NCBI GenBank assembly: GCA_938028725.1 | Contig: CALIMH010000013.1 | Coordinates: 1-64,000 of the forward strand | Direction of reading: 5' to 3' | Source: an uncultured Anaerolineae bacterium | GTDB taxonomy: Bacteria; Chloroflexota; Anaerolineae; J036; Brachytrichaceae | DNA length: 64,000 nucleotides | Shown: piece after piece, positions 35,501 to 42,304 of the stretch | How positions within the stretch are numbered: the stretch's first letter is position 1 | Layout of the letters: each line of letters starts with the position of its first letter | Translations under genes and position numbers: made by a program | The notes under the pieces: generated by a model | Databases searched by the model: none | What the model saw: only the letters and a program-made list of their open reading frames with translations | What the model was told of the DNA's origin: nothing

Positions 35501-36913
35501 GACAAGGAGAAAGGCTTCGGTAAGCAGACCATGCGCGAGCGCGCGATCGGGCGTATGGCTGCCGCTGACATCAAGCACCCTGTCACCGGCGAGGTGCTCG
35601 TTCGCCGCAACGAGATGCTCGACGAGCAGGCGATGGACCGCATCGAGCAAGCCGGTGTCAAAGAGGTTTATGTGCGCTCGCCGCTCACCTGCGAGATGGA
35701 ACATGGCGTGTGCCAAATGTGCTATGGCCGTGACCTGGGCCGCGGCCGGCTGGTCGCCGTCGGTGCGGCGGTGGGTGTGATCGCCGCGCAGTCCATCGGC
35801 GAGCCCGGCACCCAGCTCACCCTACGCACTTTCCACACCGGCGGTGTGGCGGGCGCCAGCGACATCACCCAGGGCTTGCCGCGTGTGGAGGAACTGCTGG
35901 AGGCGCGCAAGAAGCCCAAAGCAGAGGCGCTCATGGCTGATATTGCAGGCGTCGTGCACATCGAGAAGCTGGAGAATGGCAAGCGCCGTCTCTACCTGAC
36001 CAACACCCAAGTCCAACGCGACACCTATCACGTGCCAGGAAGCTGGTCCATTCGGGTGAAAGACGGCGAACAGATCAAAGACAAAGCAGTGATCGCCAGC
36101 CGCGGTGACCAAGTGTTGTGCGCTACAAATGGTGGCCGCGTGGTGCGCGAGGGCCTTACCGTGCACGTGGTTCGGGAGATCAAAGAAGAGGTGGAGTATG
36201 ACCTGCCGCTTTCGGCGCGCTTGTTGGTCAGCGAAGGTCAGCAGGTGAACGCTGGTGAGCCGCTCACCGAGGGCAGCAAGAACCCGCATATTTTGCTCAA
36301 GGTGCTAGGCCGCGAGGCGTGTCAGATGTACCTGCTCAGCGAAGTGCAGAACGTCTATCGCATGCAGGGAGTCAACATTCACGACAAGCACTTTGAGATC
36401 ATCATTCGCAAGATGACCAATCGCGTGCAGGTGACGTTGCCCGGTGACTCGCCCTATCTGCCCGGCGATTTGGTCAATCGCTTCACCTTCGCCAAGACCA
36501 ACGAAAAGCTGATTGCCGAAGGGCGCAAGCCGGCTCAAGCATCGCCAGTGCTGCTTGGCATCTCGAAGGCAGCTCTGGCCACTGAGTCCTTCCTGTCGGC
36601 CGCATCCTTCCAGCACACCATCCGCGTCTTGGCCAGCGGCGCTCTCGAAGGGCGGCGGGACGACCTGCGCGGCTTAAAGGAAAATGTCATCCTGGGCAAG
36701 CTCATCCCGGCCGGCACCGGTTTCCGCGACCCCAATGTGACGGAATACGAAGGGGTCTCGTTGGTCTCTGAGGTGGCTCGGCCCTCCCTCACCCAGCGCG
36801 CTGAGATGGCCCTGCTGGGCATTGGCGAGAGCGAAGCTGCTCTGCTGGAGTCGTTGCCCTCCATCGAGGAGTTTCTGCGCCAAGAGAGCGCACAGAGCGA
36901 CAACGACCAGTAG
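32549..36913 (+). CDS. rpoC: DNA-directed RNA polymerase beta-prime subunit
   Basis: 1454 residues. The N-terminal zinc finger is CYCGKYKSNPRYKGVICDKC, around residues 58-80. Residues ~140-320 are an expanded, mostly helical coiled-coil region. The bridge to the core is RRGRRELKSLSDMLKGKKGRF, and the catalytic magnesium loop is NADFDGDQM (~residue 625). The second zinc site is SPLTCEMEHGVCQMCYG, with the upstream HDCGTQAG. The trigger-loop region follows as GEPGTQLTLRTFHTGG. It forms the active site with beta. Its separation from rpoB by 9.2 kb of unrelated genes is unusual among bacteria. AGAGGAAGG precedes the ATG. Confidence 0.98.
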   Translation: MELRDFRALRISLASPDQIRSWSYGEVTKPETINYRRLRPEKDGLFDEAIFGPTRDYTCYCGKYKSNPRYKGVICDKCGVEITKSSVRRERMGHINLAAPVAHVWYTRRVPSFLGTLLDISRRNLDRVLYFAQYVITYVDEEARQRVLKRLQEDHERQIAELKVRASAQEDTASGRMLKQLMRLQQELDELNRQIEEKLHDATETLMRAAQRTEREIEARLGKTVHGPIIFEPTGTVIVEEGDIAERSHINILSRIVKEQLSLLEQQIEQERAEATEKVRGEIELIKGKVDEDARKLSERLAEEMQQLSMRYIRDKEDLENLAVCQFMPESRVRELRMRFGNVFKAEMGAEAFYEILRRLDLDQLAKELWREARHSPSKVRKKKAIKRLRIVEALRKSGNRPEWMILTVLPVIPPELRPMVQLDGGRFATSDLNDLYRRVINRNNRLKRLLELGAPDVIVRNEKRMLQEAVDSLIDNSQRGKAITRRGRRELKSLSDMLKGKKGRFRRNLLGKRVDYSGRSVIVVGPHLKLHQCGLPRTMALELFKPFVMQKLVEYGHAHNIRGAKRIIDRERPEVWDVLEEVVKTRPVLLNRAPTLHRLGIQAFEPVLVEGKAIQLHPLACQAFNADFDGDQMAVHVPLSQKAVEEARKLMISTANLLKPSDGESIVGPTKDMVLGVYYLTMDDPRPHKGDGRIFYSIEEVELAYELGQLDIHAKIKLQVDTFFDDAGNRMPGDKPQRKVIQTTVGRALFNRIVPVEMRFVNRPLAKGDLQKLVNMTYQVLGPQRQAEVVAFVDDIKDLGFRYATISGVSISLSDITVPQMRGRVFQEADQKVQEIERQYRRGLMTESERDQKIISVWSEVTKEVADAVKQTMDPTGDLAVMAISGATKGGFGPIAQLAGMRGMMTDPSGRTIPLPIRSNFREGLQAIEFFISTHGQRKGLADTAMRTADAGYLTRRLVDVVQDVIVSAHDCGTQAGIWIRESDKEKGFGKQTMRERAIGRMAAADIKHPVTGEVLVRRNEMLDEQAMDRIEQAGVKEVYVRSPLTCEMEHGVCQMCYGRDLGRGRLVAVGAAVGVIAAQSIGEPGTQLTLRTFHTGGVAGASDITQGLPRVEELLEARKKPKAEALMADIAGVVHIEKLENGKRRLYLTNTQVQRDTYHVPGSWSIRVKDGEQIKDKAVIASRGDQVLCATNGGRVVREGLTVHVVREIKEEVEYDLPLSARLLVSEGQQVNAGEPLTEGSKNPHILLKVLGREACQMYLLSEVQNVYRMQGVNIHDKHFEIIIRKMTNRVQVTLPGDSPYLPGDLVNRFTFAKTNEKLIAEGRKPAQASPVLLGISKAALATESFLSAASFQHTIRVLASGALEGRRDDLRGLKENVILGKLIPAGTGFRDPNVTEYEGVSLVSEVARPSLTQRAEMALLGIGESEAALLESLPSIEEFLRQESAQSDNDQ

Positions 36914-36918
36914 TGAGC

Positions 36919-36955
36919 CGAAAGCCGAAAAGGGCAGCGTCCTTTTCGGCTTTCG
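36919..36955 (+). terminator. Hairpin terminator after rpoC
   Basis: A perfect 15-bp stem (CGAAAGCCGAAAAGG at 36919-36933, CCTTTTCGGCTTTCG at 36941-36955) with a 7-base loop lies 5 bases past the rpoC stop. The tail CTTTGG is short, so efficiency is uncertain. The queA ATG follows 10 bases later, so some read-through into queA is likely. Confidence 0.7.
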
Positions 36956-36965
36956 CTTTGGTTCA

Positions 36966-37988
36966 ATGCTCACCTCTGAGCTGGATTATGACCTGCCACC
37001 AGAGCGCATTGCTCAGCATCCTATCGAGCCGCGCGATCATGCCCGGTTGCTGGTTTGTGACCGCAGCACACGCACCCATCAGCACTGCCATTTCTACGAC
37101 TTGCCGAGATTCCTGCGGTCAGGTGACCTCCTGGTCGCTAACGACACCAGTGTGATCAATGCGCGTCTGCGCGCTCACAAGCCCACCGGCGGACGCGCGG
37201 AAGTGCTGCTCTTGCGCAAGCTGACGGATGACACGTGGGAGGCGCTGGTGGGTGGGCGGAACGTGCGCGAGTTGCACTTTGCGCTGCCCGACGGCGCGCT
37301 GCTACGCGCGACGGTTGCGCCGCTGCCGGACCGCGCGAAGGGCGCTTTTCTCGTGCGCTTCGAGCAACCGGTGGAGCAGTACTTGGAGCAACTGGGTGAA
37401 GTGCCCCTACCACCCTACATCCACACACCCTTGCATGACCGAACGCGCTACCAAACAGTTTATGCGCGCATCGCAGGCAGCGCCGCTGCTCCAACTGCCG
37501 GCTTGCATTTCACGCCTCAGCTCTTGGAGCGCTTGCAGGCGCAGGGCGTCTTGATCGCTTTCGTGACGCTGCATATCGGGCTGGATACGTTTAAGCCGAT
37601 CACCGAGGAGACGGTTGAGTCGCACGTCATCCATAGCGAGTGGTGTCAGCTCACACCCCAAGTGGCACAGCAGATCGCTGAAGTTCGCGCTCGAGGTGGG
37701 CGCGTCATCGCGGTGGGCACGACCAGCGCTCGTGTGCTGGAGACCGCAGCCCAGACCGCAGACGGCACAGTTCAGCCTTTCGATGGCTTCACCACGCTAT
37801 ACATCACGCCGGGCTATCGGTGGCGCGTGGTGGATGCGCTGATCACCAATTTTCATCTGCCCCGCAGCACGTTGCTGGCGATGGTGGGAGCGTTTATGGA
37901 GCTGGATTGGCTGAAGGAGACGTACGCTGAAGCGATCGCGGCCGGCTACCGCTTCTACTCATTTGGTGACGCTATGCTGATTCTATGA
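36966..37988 (+). CDS. queA: S-adenosylmethionine:tRNA ribosyltransferase-isomerase
   Basis: 340 residues from the ATG at 36966. MLTSELDYDLPPERIAQHP, the GDLLVANDTSVINARL motif, PLPPYIHTPL, RYQTVYARIAGSAAAPTAGL and the C-terminal LPRSTLLAMVGAFME are all diagnostic. QueA transfers the ribosyl part of SAM to preQ1 in the anticodon wobble base of certain tRNAs, giving epoxyqueuosine. No tgt or queG is in the window. The longer frame back to 36822 overlaps rpoC and is rejected. Confidence 0.96.
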   Translation: MLTSELDYDLPPERIAQHPIEPRDHARLLVCDRSTRTHQHCHFYDLPRFLRSGDLLVANDTSVINARLRAHKPTGGRAEVLLLRKLTDDTWEALVGGRNVRELHFALPDGALLRATVAPLPDRAKGAFLVRFEQPVEQYLEQLGEVPLPPYIHTPLHDRTRYQTVYARIAGSAAAPTAGLHFTPQLLERLQAQGVLIAFVTLHIGLDTFKPITEETVESHVIHSEWCQLTPQVAQQIAEVRARGGRVIAVGTTSARVLETAAQTADGTVQPFDGFTTLYITPGYRWRVVDALITNFHLPRSTLLAMVGAFMELDWLKETYAEAIAAGYRFYSFGDAMLIL

Positions 37989-38074
37989 TCTCGCTTGCTA
38001 CGGCTGAGCGAGCGCCTGCTGATGCGCTTGCACTCTCCCACTCACAAAACAAACGCACCCCCGCTGAACAGCGC

Positions 38075-38080
38075 TATAAT
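38075..38080 (+). promoter_or_regulatory. -10 box upstream of the TPP riboswitch
   Basis: A consensus TATAAT ends about 15 bases before the conserved start of the THI element, which is the normal arrangement for a riboswitch leader. The -35 region is weak. Confidence 0.55.
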
Positions 38081-38093
38081 GTGGCCAGTTGAA

Positions 38094-38200
38094 TAGCCAC
38101 TGGGGAGCCCGCGGCAGCGGGCTGAGAGGGTGTCTGAAAGCCGACGCCGACCCATCGAACCTGACCTGGGTCATGCCAGCGTAGGGAGTTGCGCAAGGTT
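38094..38200 (+). ncRNA. TPP riboswitch (THI element)
   Basis: The invariant parts are present in order: CACTGGGGAGCC, a variable GC stem, GGCTGAGAGGGTG, then a stem leading to GACCCATCGAACCTGACC, TGGGTCATGCCAGCG, and the closing GTAGGGAGTTG. The CTGAGA and ACCTGA pieces bind the pyrimidine and the pyrophosphate. It sits just ahead of a terminator hairpin with a T-run, so binding of thiamin pyrophosphate would favour early termination and switch off the transporter genes that follow. Confidence 0.95.
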
Positions 38201-38212
38201 GTGCATGTGTGA

Positions 38213-38253
38213 ACGCCCCGCTATGGCTCGCCCACCGCGGGGCGTGCTTTTTT
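38213..38253 (+). terminator. Riboswitch-controlled intrinsic terminator
   Basis: ACGCCCCG (38213-38220) pairs with CGGGGCGT (38238-38245), followed by TGC and a run of six T. It lies 13 bases past the THI element and 64 bases before the permease start. This is the expected expression platform of a transcription-terminating TPP switch. Confidence 0.85.
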
Positions 38254-38316
38254 AGGAGCGCGCTCACCTCCTGCTTGTCTAGCCCTCTCTGTCTCCGCCC
38301 GCTATTTCAGAAAGCG

Positions 38317-39147
38317 ATGCAGATGATTCGCACAAGGACAGTCGCTGATGTCGCTGCGCCAAAGGGTGCACAAGCACCCAGCCGTTCAGCCCAGCGTGGC
38401 CTCGAGCAGGCGCTGCCGGCGCTCGTGCTGGCGCTGCTGCTACTTGCTGCTTGGGAGGTGGGGGTGCGCGCTGCGGGTCTGCGCGAGATCCAACTGCCGG
38501 CGCCGTCGCGCGTGGTCGAGATCGGCTGGGCGCAGCGTGCGCTGATCGCCGATCACGCGCTGGCCACGTTGCAAGTGGCGCTGATCGGCTTGGCGGCAGC
38601 AGTGAGCGTTGGGGCAGCGTTTGGCTTGTTAATCGCGAGCTGGCCGTTGGCCGAGCGCGCCGTGTATCCACTGTTGGTGTTCTCGCAGACGATCCCCACT
38701 ATCGCCATCGCCCCATTGCTGGTGTTGCTGTTCGGTCTGGGAGCGCTGCCCAAAGTGATTGTGGTAGCGCTGGTGTGCTTCTTCCCCGTCACAGTCAACT
38801 TGGCTGACGGTCTGCGTGGCGTGGATCCACTCATGGTCGATGTGATGCGCGCGCTGGGCGCCAAGCCCTGGCAGGTGTTGACCAAAGTGAAACTGCCAGC
38901 TGCGCTTCCGGCGTTCTTCAGCGGCTTGAAAGTGGCCACCACCTACTGCGTGATCGGTGCTGTGTTAGGCGAGTGGATCGCCGCGCCGAGGGGGCTGGGT
39001 GTGTTCATGCTGCGCTCTTTCAGCGCTGGCCAGACCGCTCAAGCGTTTGCCGGCATCGTGGCCGTGTCGTTGATTACAGTCGCGCTGTTCTCTTTAGTGC
39101 TGCTGTTGGAGAAGCTGCTGACAGGCTGGCATTATCGCCGCGCCTGA
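38317..39147 (+). CDS. ABC transporter permease for thiamin precursor (HMP/ThiX-like)
   Basis: 276 residues from the ATG at 38317; a second ATG at 38323 is possible. About six membrane helices are seen, with the BPD-type inner-membrane signature DVMRALGAKPWQVLTKVKLPAALP (EAA-loop equivalent) and a GEWIAAPRGLGVFML segment. It matches permeases of the NMT1/THI5 transporter group that import formylaminopyrimidine or HMP. A TPP riboswitch upstream and a ThiY-like binding protein directly downstream support that substrate. The ATP-binding partner is not next to it. Frame upstream of 38317 overlaps the terminator and is not coding. Confidence 0.85.
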   Translation: MQMIRTRTVADVAAPKGAQAPSRSAQRGLEQALPALVLALLLLAAWEVGVRAAGLREIQLPAPSRVVEIGWAQRALIADHALATLQVALIGLAAAVSVGAAFGLLIASWPLAERAVYPLLVFSQTIPTIAIAPLLVLLFGLGALPKVIVVALVCFFPVTVNLADGLRGVDPLMVDVMRALGAKPWQVLTKVKLPAALPAFFSGLKVATTYCVIGAVLGEWIAAPRGLGVFMLRSFSAGQTAQAFAGIVAVSLITVALFSLVLLLEKLLTGWHYRRA

Positions 39148-39182
39148 CAGACAAATCAGCACGTTAACGGAGGTCGATTGTG

Positions 39183-40238
39183 ATGCGTTCCTACTTCTCA
39201 ACCCCCATGCTGGCGCTGTACGGCGCTGCAGCGCTAGCGCTCTCAGCTTGTGCAGCGCCCACGCAAACATCGCCAACCGCTGCTCCTCAAAAACCCCCGG
39301 CGCAGCCTGAGCAACCCGCTGCGGCAGATAAAGTGACCTTGATCTTGGACTGGACGCCGAACACCAATCACACCGGCATCTACGTTGCGCTGGATAAGGG
39401 GTGGTACCGCGACGAAGGTATCGAGTTGAGCATCCAGCAACCTGGCACCACCCTGCTGCCTGCGCAAATTGTGGCCGAGGGCCAAGCTCAGTTCGGCATC
39501 TCGTCCCAGGAGCAATTGGTGCTGGATCGTGGCCAGGGGCTGCCGATTGTTTCCATCGCTGCCATCATCCAGCATAACACCTCCGGCTTCGCTGCACCTG
39601 CCGAGGCAAAGCTGGAGCGTCCGGCTGATTTAGTGGGCAAGCGCTATGGCGCTTTTGGTGCGCCATTTGAGAAGCCCTTCTTGGAGGCGCTGCTCGCTTG
39701 CGATGGTGTGGAAAAGGCCAGTGAGCAGATCGAGTTTGTGCAGCTTGGGCCAAGCAGCGACTACCGCGCCATGCTGGGCCGCGAGATTGATTTCGCCTGG
39801 ATCTTCTACGGCTGGGATGGAGTGGCCGCCGAGCTGGAAGGCAAGCCATACCGCATGTTAATGCTGAGCGACTACGCCGCCTGTGTGCCGGACTACTACA
39901 CCCCACTCATTTTTACCAGCGAGAAGCTGATCAACGACAACCCTGACCTGGTGCGTCGCTTCATGCGCGCTACGGCGCGCGGTTATCAGTTCGCCATCGC
40001 TCAACCGGAGGAAGCCGCAGAGATACTGCTGAAGTCCGTGCCGGAGCTTCAGCCCACTGCCGAGACGGTCAAGGCGAGCGCGCGTTGGTTGGCGCCGCGC
40101 TACCAGGCGGAGGCGCAGCGCTGGGGTGAGCAACAGGTGGACGTGTGGCGCAACTTCATCGAGTTTGCCCAAAAGGCCGGCATCGTCCAGCAGGCACTTG
40201 ATCCTGCGCAGGCGTTCACCACCGCTTTCCTACCCTGA
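39183..40238 (+). CDS. Substrate-binding lipoprotein for thiamin pyrimidine precursor (ThiY/NMT1-like)
   Basis: 351 residues from the ATG at 39183, with GGAGG about 10 bases upstream. A signal peptide ends in the lipobox LSAC, then a T/P/Q-rich linker. The body has the NMT1/THI5 signature: LILDWTPNTNHTGIYVALDK, GWYRDEGIELSIQQPG, then GKRYGAFGAPFEKPF. This fold captures formylaminopyrimidine-type thiamin precursors outside the membrane and hands them to the permease. It is co-transcribed with the permease and ends at a hairpin. No thi biosynthesis genes are nearby. Confidence 0.88.
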   Translation: MRSYFSTPMLALYGAAALALSACAAPTQTSPTAAPQKPPAQPEQPAAADKVTLILDWTPNTNHTGIYVALDKGWYRDEGIELSIQQPGTTLLPAQIVAEGQAQFGISSQEQLVLDRGQGLPIVSIAAIIQHNTSGFAAPAEAKLERPADLVGKRYGAFGAPFEKPFLEALLACDGVEKASEQIEFVQLGPSSDYRAMLGREIDFAWIFYGWDGVAAELEGKPYRMLMLSDYAACVPDYYTPLIFTSEKLINDNPDLVRRFMRATARGYQFAIAQPEEAAEILLKSVPELQPTAETVKASARWLAPRYQAEAQRWGEQQVDVWRNFIEFAQKAGIVQQALDPAQAFTTAFLP

Positions 40239-40263
40239 GAGGGAAGCTTCGTGACTCTTTGGA

Positions 40264-40296
40264 CTAAGCCCCCGCAAGCGCTAAACGGGGGCTTAG
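40264..40296 (+). terminator. Hairpin terminator after thiamin-precursor transporter operon
   Basis: An 11-bp perfect stem: CTAAGCCCCCG at 40264-40274 and CGGGGGCTTAG at 40286-40296. The following bases CCGTTTAA are only mildly T-rich. It closes the operon 25 bases past the last stop. Confidence 0.7.
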
Positions 40297-40323
40297 CCGT
40301 TTAAGCAGCAATGTAGCCACAGC

Positions 40324-40329
40324 TATAAT
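40324..40329 (+). promoter_or_regulatory. -10 box, short-leader promoter of small membrane protein
   Basis: A consensus TATAAT lies 12 bases before the ATG at 40342. No Shine-Dalgarno is present, so the message would have a leader of only a few bases. Confidence 0.45.
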
Positions 40330-40341
40330 CCACAGTTGGCT

Positions 40342-40752
40342 ATGGTTGGTACGCTGATAACAATTCACGGTTTGATTCGTTGGGTGTTAGTGGTGATTGC
40401 GATAGCCTTGATCGTGCGCTTTGCAATGGGCTGGCTGGGCAGGGGATCGTTCACTTCACTAGATCGACAGCTCGGTAGTGCCTTCGCCATCGCAATGACT
40501 ATCCAATTTGCGCTGGGCTTAGTCAACCTGATCGGTCTTGCCAGCATTGGGGCCTTTCGACCAGCAGTGCACTTCGAGCACGCTTTCTACGGCCTTGTAG
40601 CAACTGCTGCTTCGCATCTAGCGGTGGCATCTAAGAATCGCCCAGATGTCATACGTTTCCGTAACGGCTTGCTGCTGACGGGGGGCGTTCTGGTGTTGGT
40701 GTTGCTCAGCGTCACTCGACTGCGCGGCAGCTTCTTCTTCGGCATGATGTAG
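40342..40752 (+). CDS. Small four-helix membrane protein, hypothetical
   Basis: 136 residues from the ATG at 40342. Four membrane helices are seen. Histidines occur near the start of helix 1 (ITIHGLIRW), between helices (HFEHAFYG) and in helix 3 (SHLAVASK), a pattern that could hold a heme, though this is only a guess. It resembles small membrane proteins common in Chloroflexota with a LIRW...ALGLVNLIGL layout. Function unknown. The DUF6882 gene follows after 12 bases. Confidence 0.7.
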   Translation: MVGTLITIHGLIRWVLVVIAIALIVRFAMGWLGRGSFTSLDRQLGSAFAIAMTIQFALGLVNLIGLASIGAFRPAVHFEHAFYGLVATAASHLAVASKNRPDVIRFRNGLLLTGGVLVLVLLSVTRLRGSFFFGMM

Positions 40753-40764
40753 TCCTCGCCCAGC

Positions 40765-41484
40765 ATGCTTGCGAGTGGAGCTGATGCACTAGAGCAGCTC
40801 TTCACCCTGCACGGTGCTGCGTCGTTCGATAAGCAGGTGTATCTACACGCCCAGTTCGGTCAGGCCGGCTGGGCGTTTGACTTGGAGAGCGGTGTGTTGG
40901 CATTTCGCCGGCCACACGAGCCGCTGCTGCAACTCCAAGCACAAGTGCTTGGCACTGAATCAGCTCAGGCAGGCACGTGGCTTTGGGGCTGGGCAAACAC
41001 ACAAAGCCGCATCCCAGAGCGGTTGCTCAGCATAGCGCGCCAAATGCAGCAGCTCGGTGAGATGTTGCGTGTCCCTGCTTTGCTTGCGCCGGAGCTGGAG
41101 CTGAGCGAGTCGGTCAGCGGTGATCGGCTCAGCCTGATTGCAGTTGGTGTGGCCCGAGCAGCAGCGCACTTTCGTGCTGCTTACCCTGGCGGCGCCTTGT
41201 TCCTCATCATCAAGGATGGCCGCTATCCCCGTCGGATCGCACGACCGGTCCGTCGTGTGGCGCGACTGTTCCCGGCTTTTCTGGCGCGCTACACTGTTGC
41301 TGACGCGCGTGCTGCGTTGAAAGCCTACCTGCACTTTTATCGCCTGCAAGTGGTGGAGGACGGCGCGCACGTGATCGGAGAGCATCGCTGGCGCGACACG
41401 CTCAGCGGCCAGGAACGCATCGAGCGCGTGAGCGCAACGTTTGCTGGCCAGCAACTAGCAAGCTGGGAATATCAACCCGCTTGA
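40765..41484 (+). CDS. DUF6882-like protein
   Basis: 239 residues; no signal peptide or membrane helix. The central block GTWLWGWANTQSRIPERLL, followed by IARQMQQLGEMLRVPALLAPELEL and the later YPGGALFLIIKDGR, matches the DUF6882 pattern (W-WGWAN, then a hydrophobic ALFLI end). The C-terminal ~70 residues are extra: a YTVADARAALKAYLHFYRLQ helix and a beta end. No known function. Its stop overlaps that of the convergent VC0807-type membrane gene by 13 bases. Confidence 0.7.
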   Translation: MLASGADALEQLFTLHGAASFDKQVYLHAQFGQAGWAFDLESGVLAFRRPHEPLLQLQAQVLGTESAQAGTWLWGWANTQSRIPERLLSIARQMQQLGEMLRVPALLAPELELSESVSGDRLSLIAVGVARAAAHFRAAYPGGALFLIIKDGRYPRRIARPVRRVARLFPAFLARYTVADARAALKAYLHFYRLQVVEDGAHVIGEHRWRDTLSGQERIERVSATFAGQQLASWEYQPA

Positions 41485-42212
41485 GCCTCCTCCACCAGCA
41501 AGCCCTCACCTCGCAGCAAATCCCAGATATCCACTTCTGTGAGGTCCTTGCCCTCTTGTGGTGGAAAGCTGCGGTAGATTGTGCTGTAGAGCCAGAAGAA
41601 GGCCAGGACGAACACTGCAAACGAGATCAGCGTGAATGCGACACGGGTGATGCCGTTCACCTGTGCCACTTGGCTATTGAAGGCGCTGCTCCCGAACGAC
41701 GCAGTGACAATGCTTAGGTTCAAGCTGAAGTTGACAACGGCAAAGGCCAAATTCTGCACACCGATCAGCGCTGTAGTCGCCTGTACCACGCGCCAAACCC
41801 GCGGCTTGCGCAGCAGCGCGTCCATGGCAGCGTATTTGCGCGGTGTGTCTGGTTGAAACACTTGCGCGAGGAAGAAGAGCATCATTGGCTTGCCCAGTGC
41901 GAGCGAGCCAAAGAAAATCAGCACGGCGACGATCAGGCCGGCGGTGTCTTTCAATGCATAGCGCCAGCCGTCCACGAACCAAAACGCCAGCACGCCCTGC
42001 ATGATCGTGGTGAGCGCAACGTAGGTGGTGATCGCATTGAAGCGACGGCTGATCACTAGCGTATCCACCAGCACATAGCCGACCGGCACTAACGCGGCAA
42101 ACACATACGCGGGCGGTGGGCCGATGACAGGTGTGAGATTGTTCAAGATTAAGATGGGCACTGCGGCGCCCATCACGATATCGAGGATCAGCTTGACCAG
42201 CGGGCTTTTCAT
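41472..42212 (-). CDS. VC0807-family membrane protein
   Basis: 246 residues from the ATG at 42212. Six or seven membrane helices are seen. LILDIVMGAAVPILILNNL, VDTLVISRRFNAITTYVAL and GKPMMLFFLAQVF fit the VC0807 family, which has no assigned function but resembles small integral membrane regulators. The C-terminal ~30 residues (EGKDLTEVDIWDLLRGEG) are charged and likely cytoplasmic. It stands between DUF6882 (convergent) and the NfeD gene (same strand). Confidence 0.75.
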   Translation of the reverse strand: MKSPLVKLILDIVMGAAVPILILNNLTPVIGPPPAYVFAALVPVGYVLVDTLVISRRFNAITTYVALTTIMQGVLAFWFVDGWRYALKDTAGLIVAVLIFFGSLALGKPMMLFFLAQVFQPDTPRKYAAMDALLRKPRVWRVVQATTALIGVQNLAFAVVNFSLNLSIVTASFGSSAFNSQVAQVNGITRVAFTLISFAVFVLAFFWLYSTIYRSFPPQEGKDLTEVDIWDLLRGEGLLVEEAQAG

Positions 42213-42304
42213 CAGCAAAGATTATCGGCTAAGAGGCACAACGACCGCTGAGATGTGGCGGCCCACTACGCCGTGCTGCACAGGGAAATGCTCCAGCAGC
42301 GTGG

